Numbered from the stretch's first letter, positions 17,098 to 26,144 are shown. The stretch is DNA of 64,000 nucleotides from Proteobacteria bacterium UBA981 (GCA_002292285.1 DBBP01000027.1:1-64000); one strand, 5' to 3'. The notes: a model not told the origin generated them from the sequence alone. Translations and numbers: made by a program.

Positions 17098-17922
17098 CTA
17101 CGCGACGGCAGGAATAATGCGCTCGGCAAGCAAGTCGACGCGTTCACGATATGCGGCCACATCCGGGTACCCACCGGCATGGACAACTTCATCGCAACCG
17201 ACGGCGGCATAAGCTTGTGCCATTTCTATAGCGGCATTGATGTCTTCAAGCGGTAGCGTCTTCATTGCGATGATGCTTGGCGGTGGCTTACCGGCTTTGT
17301 CAGCGAGCTCAAACAAGCGTGCTTTAGGTTCCGCGATTTCTTCCGGGGTCTTGCCAGCGGCTATCCAGCCGTCGCCGAGGTTCACCGTCCTTTGCAGCGC
17401 CGCGTCACTCCCACCGCCAACATAGACCGGCGGACGCGCGGGGCGTGGCAGCACTGCAAACTCAGCGCCGTTGACGACGATGTTGTCGTTGGCGAACGCG
17501 TCGTGGAGCAATTTCAACGCTGCGTTCGTTTGTTTGCCGCGTTCGCGATAAGGGACGCCAATGACCTGAAACTCCGTCTCGTACCAACCCACACCAATAC
17601 CAAAGCGAAAGCGTCCGGCAGATAAGTCCTGCAGGGTGGCAACCTGCTTCACGAGCTGGAATGGCAAGTGATAGGGTACGTTCAACACACCGGTACCGAG
17701 TTTTATCCGTTCGGTGCGCGCCGCGATAAACGTTAGCGCCATCAGGCAATCGAGGTAGCGCCCGCCGTCCTCGGCGGGCCAGCCCATGCCGCTGGGCGTA
17801 CTGAGGCGCTCGTTAACCCACAGGGTGTCGATATTGGCGGACTCCGCATAAGCGGCGCATTCGAGCATCGTTTGTGGTTCCGATCCAATGCCCCAATTCC
17901 TGAGATTCGTACTGACTAACAT
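17098..17922 (-). CDS. LLM-class (luciferase-like) flavin/F420-dependent oxidoreductase
   Basis: 274 aa TIM-barrel protein. Family marks are LWVNERL near residue 35, LMALTFIAARTERIKLGTGV around 62-80, LVKQVATLQDLSAGRFRFGIGVGW, and PVYVGGGSDAALQR. The shape is that of the F420- or FMN-dependent LLM oxidoreductases; cofactor choice cannot be decided by eye. It is one of three LLM proteins in the window (others at 28589 and 46861), which are not close copies. It is transcribed away from the SnoaL-like gene's start with about 260 bp between. Confidence 0.85.
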   Translation of the reverse strand: MLVSTNLRNWGIGSEPQTMLECAAYAESANIDTLWVNERLSTPSGMGWPAEDGGRYLDCLMALTFIAARTERIKLGTGVLNVPYHLPFQLVKQVATLQDLSAGRFRFGIGVGWYETEFQVIGVPYRERGKQTNAALKLLHDAFANDNIVVNGAEFAVLPRPARPPVYVGGGSDAALQRTVNLGDGWIAAGKTPEEIAEPKARLFELADKAGKPPPSIIAMKTLPLEDINAAIEMAQAYAAVGCDEVVHAGGYPDVAAYRERVDLLAERIIPAVA

Positions 17923-18019
17923 TGTGGTTCTCCCTGCGAGGATTCAAGCGTGCTTAGGGCACATTTCGTGCGCCATGCAGTGGCGCGGTAGACATAACAC
18001 ACTCCGTCACGACCGAGCG

Positions 18020-18634
18020 CTACGATGCGCGCTCACCTGAGTCGATGTAAGCAGCCACGGCGGGCCGCTTGCGAAACGTGTCGTAGAACGTTCGTAGATT
18101 TACGAAGCCGTCCAGTTTCGCGGGTTTGATATTGATCAAAATGGCATCAAGCACATCCCATATCGCGACATCGGCATGGGTCAGCTGCACGCCGACGAAG
18201 TGCTCAGGATTGGCGTTCGACGCGAGCAGTCCGTCGAGATGAGGAAGCCAGCGCTGTTGCCATTCCTCTGCCACGAATTCGGCCTGTTTTGAATCCGCCT
18301 CATCGCCGAACAGTTTGAAGTAGCGCGAGCGTAAATCTTCTGCTCCCCAGGCAATCGCATCTGCGCTCGCACGTAACTGCGGGTCGACGGGCGCGGCGTC
18401 ATGCTTGTGCGCCAGATAGCTCAAGATTACCGGGCCCTGGCACAAGCGGAAGTCGTCGTCCTCCAGCATTGGCAGCGACCCGAAGGCGAGCATTGTCGGG
18501 CCCTGTTTCTTCAGTTCGAGAAATGCGTCCCGCTTGACGGCAACGTCTTCGAAAGGAATCTCCAGAGCGCGAAAAAACAGACGGACTTGTTCGCCGCGTC
18601 CGCGAATCGGAAAGTAATACAGTTTGTAGCTCAT
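18020..18634 (-). CDS. Glutathione S-transferase
   Basis: 204 aa. The N-terminal thioredoxin-like domain begins YKLYYFPIRGRGEQVRLFFRAL, with the catalytic Tyr position and RGRGE as in mu/sigma-type GSTs, followed by GSLPMLEDD (cis-Pro) and the glutathione-binding pair usually in QS/QG (here LCQGPVI). A helical C-terminal domain follows with LTHADVAIWDVLD, the N-capping box motif. It conjugates glutathione to electrophiles in the cytoplasm. It groups with a VOC gene and a second GST on the same strand. Confidence 0.9.
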   Translation of the reverse strand: MSYKLYYFPIRGRGEQVRLFFRALEIPFEDVAVKRDAFLELKKQGPTMLAFGSLPMLEDDDFRLCQGPVILSYLAHKHDAAPVDPQLRASADAIAWGAEDLRSRYFKLFGDEADSKQAEFVAEEWQQRWLPHLDGLLASNANPEHFVGVQLTHADVAIWDVLDAILINIKPAKLDGFVNLRTFYDTFRKRPAVAAYIDSGERAS

Positions 18635-18700
18635 TAGTGGGCCTCTAAGGAGATAGGGAACTTGCGTGTCGGTTCAGAACTACGGAAGTCTCTGGACCAG

Positions 18701-18735
18701 AAAAGCCGGACGACAGATGCCTCGTCGTCCGGCTT
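18701..18735 (-). terminator. Terminator downstream of the VOC gene
   Basis: On the minus strand a perfect 12-bp stem AAGCCGGACGAC / GTCGTCCGGCTT with a 9-base loop is followed by TTCTGG. It separates the VOC gene (18745-19116) from the GST downstream. Confidence 0.75.
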
Positions 18736-18744
18736 GATCTCAGC

Positions 18745-19116
18745 TTATGCCGCGGGACAGAAGAAATTCACTTTGTTGCCATCCAGATCGCGGATGTAAC
18801 CAATGTAGAACATCTCGCCACGAACGCCCGGCGCACCGGCGTCGGTCGCGCCCAATTCGATTGCTTTTGCATACAGGCGATCAACTGCAGCGGGGTTCTC
18901 GGCGCCAAGAGCGATCATCGTGCCGTTGCCGGCAGTCGCCGTTTTCTCGTCGTCCGGAATACAAATGCCGAACATGGGCTGGCCTTCACCAGCGGAATAG
19001 GCGATCAAACGCCCCATGTCCATGGCACGTGCAGCACCAACTTCGGCGAGCAAGGCATCATAAAACGCGGCAGCGCGGGGCAAGTCGTTGGTACCCAGTG
19101 TGGTGTAAGCGATCAT
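18745..19116 (-). CDS. VOC family protein
   Basis: 123 aa. Opens IAYTTLGTNDLPRAAAFYDALLAEVG and closes MFYIGYIRDLDGNKVNFFCP, the typical ends of a glyoxalase-like chain; the last metal-ligand position, usually Glu, is Asn-Phe (KVNFF) here, so the canonical metal site may be incomplete. It sits between two GST genes, which suggests glutathione-adduct or electrophile handling (inference). A perfect terminator follows. Confidence 0.87.
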   Translation of the reverse strand: MIAYTTLGTNDLPRAAAFYDALLAEVGAARAMDMGRLIAYSAGEGQPMFGICIPDDEKTATAGNGTMIALGAENPAAVDRLYAKAIELGATDAGAPGVRGEMFYIGYIRDLDGNKVNFFCPAA

Positions 19117-19241
19117 TGTTTCTTTCCTTTTGTGTCGGTTGGATTAACGAGTCTGGAAACTTCCAGTTCCCGTATGAAGAGGTCGACGGTCAGTTCGAAT
19201 CGGCTACGTCGTGCGTCCATATAACTTAGCCTGCCAATCAT

Positions 19242-19913
19242 TTAGCCGGGCGGCAGTGCGTTGCCGCGCGGGTAATCTTCGGCATGGGTGTCAATCCACG
19301 CGCGAACCGATGGCAGCGCGGCGACGCCCTCGTACACAGCTCGTAATTTCGGTAGCTTCGTCGCCAGCAAGGTCTCGTCTGTATCGAGTAATTGAGTGAG
19401 GCGATTGAACACGCAAATATCCGCCCACGAGAGCGTCGTGCCGATCATGAAGTCCGGTTCGGCGAGCTGCTCAAGACGTTCGAGCAGACCGGGTAGCGTG
19501 TTTTCCATCCACGCTCCGATGCGCTCGCAGCGCTCCGGTTCCGGCACCATCTTCGTTCCCGGTGCACCGGGAACGCCGTCAAAACTCATTTTCGCGATCG
19601 ATGAATGGATGTCCGCCTGATGCGCGACAATCATGTCGCTGCGTGCGGCTTCGAGCGAATTCTGCGGATACAGATTAGCCAGCCTGGCCGAGAAACGCAT
19701 GAGAGAGTCGGTCTGCCCGAGAAAAACACCGCCGACCTCCAGTGCCGGTATTTGCCCGAAAGGCAGCTTCGCCTTGAGATCGGCCATCGCCGCGAATTCG
19801 TCCAGCGTGTAACGATTGTCGACGAAATCAACGCCGCCCACAGTTAGCAACAGGCGTATTGGTTCACCGATGCCGCGGCCATGAAAATAGTGCAGCTGAA
19901 TGTAGTTAGCCAT
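19242..19913 (-). CDS. Glutathione S-transferase
   Basis: 223 aa. Begins YIQLHYFHGRGIGEPIRLLLTVGG, with the Tyr and RG-GE motif of mu/sigma-type GSTs; cis-Pro segment FGQIPALEVGG and glutathione site LGQTDSLMRFSA follow. The C-terminal helical domain has LSWADICVFNRL, the N-capping box. It resembles the GST at 18020 in architecture but the two differ too much to be a recent duplication. It is the first gene of a minus-strand GST-VOC-GST group. Confidence 0.9.
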   Translation of the reverse strand: MANYIQLHYFHGRGIGEPIRLLLTVGGVDFVDNRYTLDEFAAMADLKAKLPFGQIPALEVGGVFLGQTDSLMRFSARLANLYPQNSLEAARSDMIVAHQADIHSSIAKMSFDGVPGAPGTKMVPEPERCERIGAWMENTLPGLLERLEQLAEPDFMIGTTLSWADICVFNRLTQLLDTDETLLATKLPKLRAVYEGVAALPSVRAWIDTHAEDYPRGNALPPG

Positions 19914-20084
19914 GCGGTGTTGTACCTCTACTTCGAATCGCAGCGCCGGTGTCGCTGCTAATAAAATTGATGTCTGAGAAGGCGGCGAACCAAGGCGCTC
20001 CTACGTGGCATATTGTACAGCGGCCGCGGGCCCGGCTTGATGTAAGACACGGGCAAGTGGTGCCTACTGCTGCCTACCACGCTG

Positions 20085-22433
20085 TTACGCGCGACTCGCA
20101 TCTGTGCTCGGTTCGGATGTGCTGATGATCTCAGGCCCGCCACGATCAAACATCATTAACAATACAGGTAGAACGATGAGCGTGAGCAACAACGCAAAGC
20201 TCAGCACCATTGCCGTCACAAGCCCCATATAGCCGTTAAAGGTCAGGTCGGTGATCGCGGCGACGGCGAGAAAACCAGAAACCAAAACGATAGTGGTAAA
20301 CACGATCGCCGGTCCCACTTGCTGCAACGCATATGTCACCGCTTCCAGTGAGCTCATGCCGTGCTCACTTTTGCCACTCGTGTACTTGGCGAGGAAATGG
20401 ACAGTGTCGTCAACAATAATACCGATGGTGATACCGGCCGCGACGGATACCCCCATACCAATTTCGCCGTGGAGGAATCCCCACACGCCGAAACCGAATA
20501 CGGCTGGAAATATATTCGGGACCATACTTAACAGGCCGATGCGCACTGAGCGCATCAAAACCATCAAGAGCAGCGATATGACAAACAGACCGGAAAAAGC
20601 CCCAACCGTTAAGCCCCGTCCGTCAGCGTCGATAAGGTGCGAGGACATCAGTTGCACGCCCGACCATGTCACATTCATCTCCGCCATATTGGCGTCCAAC
20701 CATTCGTTCAGTACGCGTTCGTAGGCAATGATCTCGCTCGAAGACATCGCGGCGAAGGCGGCAAAAACCTTGGTCGCTGATTTTTCGAGGTTCACCCGAT
20801 CGGTCAATTCCAGTCCGTAGGGCAACGACGTTTCATAAAGCAGTAAGTACTGCGCAGCCTGTTCACGGTCTTCGGGCAAGCGATAGAAGGCATCATCGTC
20901 GCCATGCAGATTTCGATTCAGACTTTTCAGCGTATCGGTAATTGATTTAGCGTAAGTCACTTCCGGCAAACCGCGCAGCCAGTTTGTGAGTTCGTCCACT
21001 TTGGCGAGAAACTCGGGCTCTGCGACTTGGCCAGGACCACCGGCGTCGATAGAGAACGAGAAATTGTAGGCGCTGCCGAATTGCTTCTCACCAAAATCGT
21101 TCGCCTGGCGCCACGGTATGTGCTCGGCAAGCGAATGCGGGAAATACTCGTTGTAGCTGTTTTGCGCGAGTCCGTAGATCAGCGTGGCCGCCAGACCCGC
21201 CGAGATCAGCAAGACCGCGATGCGACTGCGATAAAGACCGCTGGCAAAGCTCGCAAACTGCTCCTCGCGAATAAGCGGCTTGCGAACGCCTGATTTATGC
21301 GTGCCAAGCGACAACAATGCCGGCAACAAAGTGAGTGAAAGCAGACACGCAGCCATGACACCCGCGGCCGACATGCTGCCTAGTGCAGCGACACTCAGTG
21401 ACGAACTGAAATTGAGCGTCATGAGCCCAATCGCTGTTGTGACGCTGGTGATGATTACCGGCCGCGCGTTGGCCGAGAGTGCCTCGATCAAAGCCTCGCG
21501 TTGATCAATGCCGCGATTCAGCCGGTGCACGAAGGCGGTGATGATATGGATGCAATCGGCGACCGCGATGATCAACACGACCGTTGGCACGGAAGCCGTG
21601 AATGGCGTGATTTTCCAGCCCATTAAACCGGACAGCGCCATCGCGACTGCGATGCTGAGAAAGAATATCAGGATACTCGCCAGCAGAGGTTTAAGGCGCT
21701 TCAGGAACAGCGTCATCAGAACGACGACGAGCAGGACGTTCATCAACAAAAACAGCGCGGATTCTTGGGTCGACAGTTCCAGGAAGGTCGCGTCGAGACC
21801 GATAAGTCCGCCCACGTAGACATTCGCGTCTGGAAAGTTCGCGCGGAATTCATCTGCTCGAGCATTCACGAAAGCCATAATTTCGGGCTTCTCGCCGATG
21901 GCCTGATTGGGCAAGGAAAAACTGATGACCAGTGATAACGCATTGCCTTGTGGGTTGACGACGCGGTTGACCGTCAGCGGATCGCGAATCGCAATGGCCC
22001 GGAGGCGGGCTATCTCACTCACCGCCATGTCCTCCGGCTGTTTGAACATGTCGGCTACTGTCAGGTCGTCGCCGCTGGCTTCGGTATGTTGGTGATTGGT
22101 GATCGAATCGACGCGAATCGAATAAGGCGTTTTCCACAACTCCTGAGTTAGCTTAGCCACGCCGCTGAGCAGTGCGGGCGCGAATGCATCCCCCTCTTTG
22201 GCCTCGATAAGGAATAGCAGACTTTCGTCATTCGTATATTCCGATTGCAGCCGCTCGTATTCCACCAGCAGCGGGAAATCCGCTCCGAAGAGATCTTTGT
22301 AGGACATTGATGGCCCGACAAACTGCAGGAAATAGCCGAAGCACAGAGTTGCCAAAAGGGTGGCCAGAATGACCCGCCACGGATGATCGACCACGCTGAC
22401 AAGAAAGGTGTGCGGTGGTTGCGGAGCGGACAT
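20085..22433 (-). CDS. RND superfamily exporter (MMPL/patched-like)
   Basis: 782 aa. One hydrophobic helix near the N-terminus, a large periplasmic loop (about residues 45-230), five clustered helices containing PTVVLIIAVADCIHIITAFVHR, a second periplasmic loop, and five further helices containing GITIGIIVDDTVHFLAKY. The Asp residues in VADCIH and VDDTVHF are the proton-relay positions of the family. Related exporters move lipids, hopanoids or hydrophobic compounds. It is divergent from an HxlR-type regulator 265 bp away, which likely controls it (inference). Confidence 0.92.
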   Translation of the reverse strand: MSAPQPPHTFLVSVVDHPWRVILATLLATLCFGYFLQFVGPSMSYKDLFGADFPLLVEYERLQSEYTNDESLLFLIEAKEGDAFAPALLSGVAKLTQELWKTPYSIRVDSITNHQHTEASGDDLTVADMFKQPEDMAVSEIARLRAIAIRDPLTVNRVVNPQGNALSLVISFSLPNQAIGEKPEIMAFVNARADEFRANFPDANVYVGGLIGLDATFLELSTQESALFLLMNVLLVVVLMTLFLKRLKPLLASILIFFLSIAVAMALSGLMGWKITPFTASVPTVVLIIAVADCIHIITAFVHRLNRGIDQREALIEALSANARPVIITSVTTAIGLMTLNFSSSLSVAALGSMSAAGVMAACLLSLTLLPALLSLGTHKSGVRKPLIREEQFASFASGLYRSRIAVLLISAGLAATLIYGLAQNSYNEYFPHSLAEHIPWRQANDFGEKQFGSAYNFSFSIDAGGPGQVAEPEFLAKVDELTNWLRGLPEVTYAKSITDTLKSLNRNLHGDDDAFYRLPEDREQAAQYLLLYETSLPYGLELTDRVNLEKSATKVFAAFAAMSSSEIIAYERVLNEWLDANMAEMNVTWSGVQLMSSHLIDADGRGLTVGAFSGLFVISLLLMVLMRSVRIGLLSMVPNIFPAVFGFGVWGFLHGEIGMGVSVAAGITIGIIVDDTVHFLAKYTSGKSEHGMSSLEAVTYALQQVGPAIVFTTIVLVSGFLAVAAITDLTFNGYMGLVTAMVLSFALLLTLIVLPVLLMMFDRGGPEIISTSEPSTDASRA

Positions 22434-22536
22434 AGAACCCTCGTTAAATTAGTCGCGCATGCTGGTGTCGCCATGGGCGTGAACAGCACATCGGAGAGCT
22501 CACAGGCGCCTTCGAAATAAACACTTCGAAAATAGA

Positions 22537-22598
22537 ACTACTGAAATTGGAGTATTTCTGCCAACATCATATCGGGAAAACTACAGATTTGGTAGTAT
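22537..22598. promoter_or_regulatory. Paired HxlR-type operator candidates
   Basis: Two related 19-base elements lie in the divergent region between the RND exporter and the HxlR gene. The right one (22580-22598) reads ACTAC-7 bases-GTAGT, a perfect 5-bp inverted repeat; the left one (22537-22555) is a degenerate copy starting ACTAC and ending AGTAT. They start 43 bp apart, about four helical turns. HxlR/YodB regulators bind TAC-N7-GTA type palindromes, which matches. Confidence 0.5.
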
Positions 22599-22698
22599 CG
22601 GCCTTGCATCGTCCAGGCCCGAGCTTTTATCAGCGATGAAGAACGAGGCCATCGCGCCGGACTAGCCGGTTCGTGATCTTTACCTGAGGGAGAACCCT

Positions 22699-23103
22699 AT
22701 GCCAGGAGAACGCTCAAAGTGTCCCATGGCACACGTCCTCGATATTGTTGGCGACCGCTGGACCTTACTGGTTATCCGTGACATCGGGATGTTCGGCAGA
22801 ACGAGCTTCAGCGAGATTCTGGCAGCGCCGGAAAGTATTTCGCCGAGCACCTTGACCGCGCGCCTGGACATGCTGGTGTGTGAGAAGTTGATAACCAAAA
22901 CGCCCGTGGTCGGTGGGCCGGGACGCCAGTTCCGCTACGAGTTGACCGAACGTGGCGCAGATCTCCTACCCCTGCTGGCGAAAATGATGCAGTGGAGCGC
23001 GCGCCACGACCCGAACACCATCGTATCCGCTGCGTTGCGAAAGCGACTGGAAAGGGACTTCGATGCCACGGTCGAAGAACTACGCTCGACCGCGGCAAAG
23101 TGA
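22699..23103 (+). CDS. HxlR family transcriptional regulator
   Basis: 134 aa winged-helix protein. The family signature is exact: CPMAHVLDIVGDRWTLLVIRDI at the N-terminus with the conserved Cys8, followed by FSEILAAPESISPSTLTARLDMLVCEKLI and YELTERGADLLPLL. In HxlR relatives the N-terminal Cys senses electrophiles or oxidants. The ATG follows a GAGGGAGAA ribosome site. Divergence from the RND exporter and the palindromes between them suggest that it controls itself and the exporter. Confidence 0.92.
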   Translation: MPGERSKCPMAHVLDIVGDRWTLLVIRDIGMFGRTSFSEILAAPESISPSTLTARLDMLVCEKLITKTPVVGGPGRQFRYELTERGADLLPLLAKMMQWSARHDPNTIVSAALRKRLERDFDATVEELRSTAAK

Positions 23104-23296
23104 TCGAACATTGTTCTGAACCCAGGCACCCGTTCGCGCCCACAGTACTCGCGTCTTAACCCCGAAGGCGCAATCAGGACTGATTAGCCGCGCCGTTTCA
23201 GCAATCGAATCGCTGGTTGCGCGGGTAGAAACCCGACCAACGCGAAGAGTCTATCGCCCGAGAACCAAGTCGAACGCAACCACCATCAATCCCAAT

Positions 23297-24163
23297 TTAC
23301 AAATCGATATCGAACGCTGCTTTGTAGCGGGCAGCGTACTCTTCATCGGTGAGATCGCCGCCCATCGCGACCCAATCCTCGTCCGCCATCTGCCGCCGAC
23401 CCTCAAGCATCCCTATCGCATCCGCTCCCACAGGCCAGCGTAACTTGTAGGTCTCCGTCGTAATCGCTTCGAAGATAGTTTCCGCGACGCGTTCCGGTTG
23501 CGTGTTGGAACGGAATCCGGAGGCAAACATTTTGCCATTACGGCGCATGATGTTTTTGTATGGTGACTGCTTGTCGTAACGCGTTTTCGGGGCCGAGTTG
23601 TTGAATATTTGCGTCATGACCACGCCCGGCTCGACGTTCACAACGCGAACGCCGAACTGACACAACTCGTGTGCTAAAGCCTCACCCGCAGCTTCCAAAG
23701 CCCACTTGCTCGCCGAATACGCAATCTGATTCGGAATGGCGACAAGACCTTCCATCGAGGTGACATTGACGATGGTCCCTGCGCGCCGCTCGCGCATATC
23801 AGCCACGACGGCCTTGATGCATTTGATGGCACCGAAGTAGTTCGTGTCGAACATCGCGCGATGTTCATCTTCAGGCGTCAATTCGAGCGGCGTCGCTCCG
23901 CCCACGCCAGCGTTGTTCACCAGCACATCGATAGGTCCGGCGGCCCGGGCGACGGCAAACGCTGCATCGACAGAGGCTTGTTCGTTGACATCCATCGCGA
24001 CGACTTCGACCGGCAAGCCCCGCTCAGTGGCAGCATCTTGTAGCGGCCCGGCTTTGTCGAGGTTGCGCATCCCCGCGAACACGCGGTAGCCGTTGGCGGC
24101 GAGATGCAGGCTGGTTGCGAGACCAATGCCGGTGCTGGTACCGGTAACTACGGCTATTTTCAT
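23297..24163 (-). CDS. Short-chain dehydrogenase/reductase (classical SDR)
   Basis: 288 aa. The cofactor motif TGTSTGIG (residues 7-14), LVNNAG, and the catalytic Ser/Tyr/Lys in VTSMEG and YSASK are intact; the C-terminus is about 40 residues longer than minimal SDRs, as in the retinol/steroid dehydrogenase-like group. A NADP preference is possible because no acidic residue follows the second strand (VFAGMRN). The substrate is unknown. It is convergent with the HxlR gene. Confidence 0.9.
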   Translation of the reverse strand: MKIAVVTGTSTGIGLATSLHLAANGYRVFAGMRNLDKAGPLQDAATERGLPVEVVAMDVNEQASVDAAFAVARAAGPIDVLVNNAGVGGATPLELTPEDEHRAMFDTNYFGAIKCIKAVVADMRERRAGTIVNVTSMEGLVAIPNQIAYSASKWALEAAGEALAHELCQFGVRVVNVEPGVVMTQIFNNSAPKTRYDKQSPYKNIMRRNGKMFASGFRSNTQPERVAETIFEAITTETYKLRWPVGADAIGMLEGRRQMADEDWVAMGGDLTDEEYAARYKAAFDIDL

Positions 24164-24254
24164 GAACGTTCCTGAGGTGACTGAATGGGGCTTGAATGAT
24201 TTGTTGAGCTGCGAACTTAAGACGATACTCGGAAATTTGTGATGACGTCAGTAT

Positions 24255-25394
24255 TCAGAATTTCGCGTCTTGCGGTCGGTACTGTTTATCCTCCGCCGCG
24301 TATCTGCCATCCACAGCATAAGGACTCGGATACTGACCGCCGTCGAACTGTTTAAGACTGAAATAATCAGAACCCGTCTTCATTGAATCGAGCTTAGCCG
24401 CGACAATTTCGCTGATGTCACGGTTAAGCGAATCATCGGTCACGGTGGTCGCGAAATCCGCACCTTGCGCAACGATATCTGTTCTCGGACCGTAGACCAG
24501 GACGACAACGGCCAGATTGCGGCCGAGCCAAATTTTGCCAAGATCGTCGGTAATAACGTCCGGTGCCTGGTGATTTTCGAAGTCCAGATAGTGTTTCCAG
24601 TGCAGTGCAGTCCAGACGTTGTCGTTATCACCGGCCAACATCTTCGTACTTAGCTTATCGGCGGTGTAAGAACGTGTCGTTCCGGCAACGTCCTTGTTGG
24701 CGATAATATTCTTGAACTGCGTTTTGGAAACGAAATAGATGCCGTTGGAGAATTCGAGCGAGAGTGTCGGGCGATAGGGGTACTGCCGAATCTTGACGCC
24801 GACATCGTCGAGCCAATGTTCGAGCGTCGCACCGAGGCCGTCAGTCGCATGGAACCACAACGGTGACGTCCATGGATGAACATGGATGAGACCTTTGCCA
24901 TGGGTGTGTAGCCCGTTATGCAACTTCGCAAAGTAGTATTCGGTCTCACCTCCATGAGCGTCGTTTTTGGAGAGCAACTCGGCGTCATAGAAAGGTCTCA
25001 ACAAACGGTAAGCCGAGCCGTCGTGAATCCAGACATTGTAGATACTGTGGATGTGGTCACCGGTTACAGGTCTGACAAAAACGTTGACCACGTCGGAGTC
25101 GGCAAGTCTGTCATCGAGCGCAAGTCGGTTCGTGGCGAGGTGTGAATTGGCCACCACGACGCCATCGAATAGCCAGTCTTGTCTACGATACAGCAGCAGG
25201 TACTCGCTCGGTATGCCGCTGAGATCGGCCAGCCTCTGGGCGGCCCACGCAACGGTCTTGCCCGCCGCAGCCAGTTCATAAGACGACGCATGGTTGGGGA
25301 GAATGAACTCGACCACCTGTGTGTCAGTCCCCGATGCCGGCGGCACGAACAGCACGAGTGCGATGAGCAACATCAGGATCTTCTTGCCACGCAT
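24255..25394 (-). CDS. Secreted protein with ubiquitin-like N-terminal segment and His-rich domain
   Basis: 379 aa from the ATG at 25394, chosen because it starts a typical signal peptide (MRGKK then hydrophobic residues 6-20, cut near ASG-TD). Residues about 25-112 show the order of ubiquitin elements: strand VVEFILPN, helix TVAWAAQRLADLSGIP, strand YLLLYRRQ, then a loop and LALDDRLADSDVVNVFVRP, aligning with ubiquitin's GIPPDQQ...LSDYNIQKESTLHLVLR plus a roughly 9-residue insertion. The rest contains GLHTHGKGLIHVHPW and GLGATLEHWLDDVGV and is unrecognised; the histidines could bind metal. The function is unknown. It stands alone downstream of the selenoprotein operon's end. Confidence 0.6.
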   Translation of the reverse strand: MRGKKILMLLIALVLFVPPASGTDTQVVEFILPNHASSYELAAAGKTVAWAAQRLADLSGIPSEYLLLYRRQDWLFDGVVVANSHLATNRLALDDRLADSDVVNVFVRPVTGDHIHSIYNVWIHDGSAYRLLRPFYDAELLSKNDAHGGETEYYFAKLHNGLHTHGKGLIHVHPWTSPLWFHATDGLGATLEHWLDDVGVKIRQYPYRPTLSLEFSNGIYFVSKTQFKNIIANKDVAGTTRSYTADKLSTKMLAGDNDNVWTALHWKHYLDFENHQAPDVITDDLGKIWLGRNLAVVVLVYGPRTDIVAQGADFATTVTDDSLNRDISEIVAAKLDSMKTGSDYFSLKQFDGGQYPSPYAVDGRYAAEDKQYRPQDAKF

Positions 25395-25586
25395 ACTCAA
25401 CTTCCCAATATCGATACCGACGGTCAATCGATTATCGCTCGCCCACCGTGAATGTCGACTGAGCATAGATTTGCCCTCCGTAGCGATCCTGAACAGATCT
25501 TCAATACAGGGGTGTTTCTTACACCGAGGATGGGGTCGCGTGTCCGGAAGCAAAGACTGAATCAAGCAGGAGTGTGCGGCCTCACC

Positions 25587-26114
25587 CTACTCAATCCCCA
25601 TCAATATATCGCGACTCGTTGCGGCAGCGACTTTTGCACGCTGCGTCAGATCGCCTGGCGTTGCGCTCGAAATGGGATGCGCAGTAACGACAAATCGATA
25701 CCCTTCGGCGCCGAGTACACGTGCCATCAAATCGGCGGCGCTGACGAACTGCGAAGTCATCACGCCGGCCGACGGTAGTCCACGTCGTTCCCCGATAATC
25801 GCGTCATGCAAACTGCACGACGAGCAACTGCCTCAGTCGCCGATACCTGATATCAGTGCGTTCCAGCGTTCGGCCTCGTTGAGTAATGACGCGTCAACCG
25901 GGGTGCTGTAGTTGAATTTAGTGATCCGCACGACTTCGCGGACTTTATGCTGGTTCAACAGTTCAGCCTCGAAAGCGTCGAAGAACGGAATGGTGTTCTT
26001 CTTGCCGTTCGAGATAATCGCGACCACCGCTCCTTCGAGCGTCCGCAGGCGCGGTGCAAGTGCAAATTCCGCGCTGTCGTTTTCGTGAGTCGGGTCAAGA
26101 AATTCGATGCTCAT
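25587..26114 (-). CDS. UGSC-family selenoprotein (in-frame UGA = selenocysteine)
   Basis: 175 aa if the TGA at 25833-25835 is read as Sec94. The frame is open on both sides of this codon and the product is continuous: ...LISGIGD-U-GSCSSCSLHDAI..., giving the motif U-G-S-C that names the family, followed by another Cys at 100. The N-terminal half (LEGAVVAIISNGKKNTIPFFDAFEAEL) and the part after Sec (LPSAGVMTSQFVSAADLMARVLG) form one Rossmann-like domain, as in family members with Cys in place of Sec. A hairpin typical of bacterial SECIS lies just after the UGA. A redox function is likely; the substrate is unknown. Standard gene callers would split it in two. Confidence 0.88.
25802..25822 (-). 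promoter_or_regulatory. SECIS element for the UGSC selenoprotein
   Basis: Starting 10 bases after the UGA, the mRNA can form the 8-bp stem CGUCGUGC / GCAUGACG (one G-U pair) closed by the loop AGUUU. The loop carries the GU that SelB needs, and the distance from UGA to the loop (G at +20) equals that in E. coli fdhF. Confidence 0.75.
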
Positions 26115-26144
26115 GGTTTTTCTCCGGCAACAAATAAGTTGTCG

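Noticed and set aside
25833..25835. Reading the TGA here as a simple frameshift or nonsense mutation (pseudogene)
   Set aside because: The codon stands at the Sec position of a known family motif, the frame does not shift, and a SECIS-like hairpin follows.
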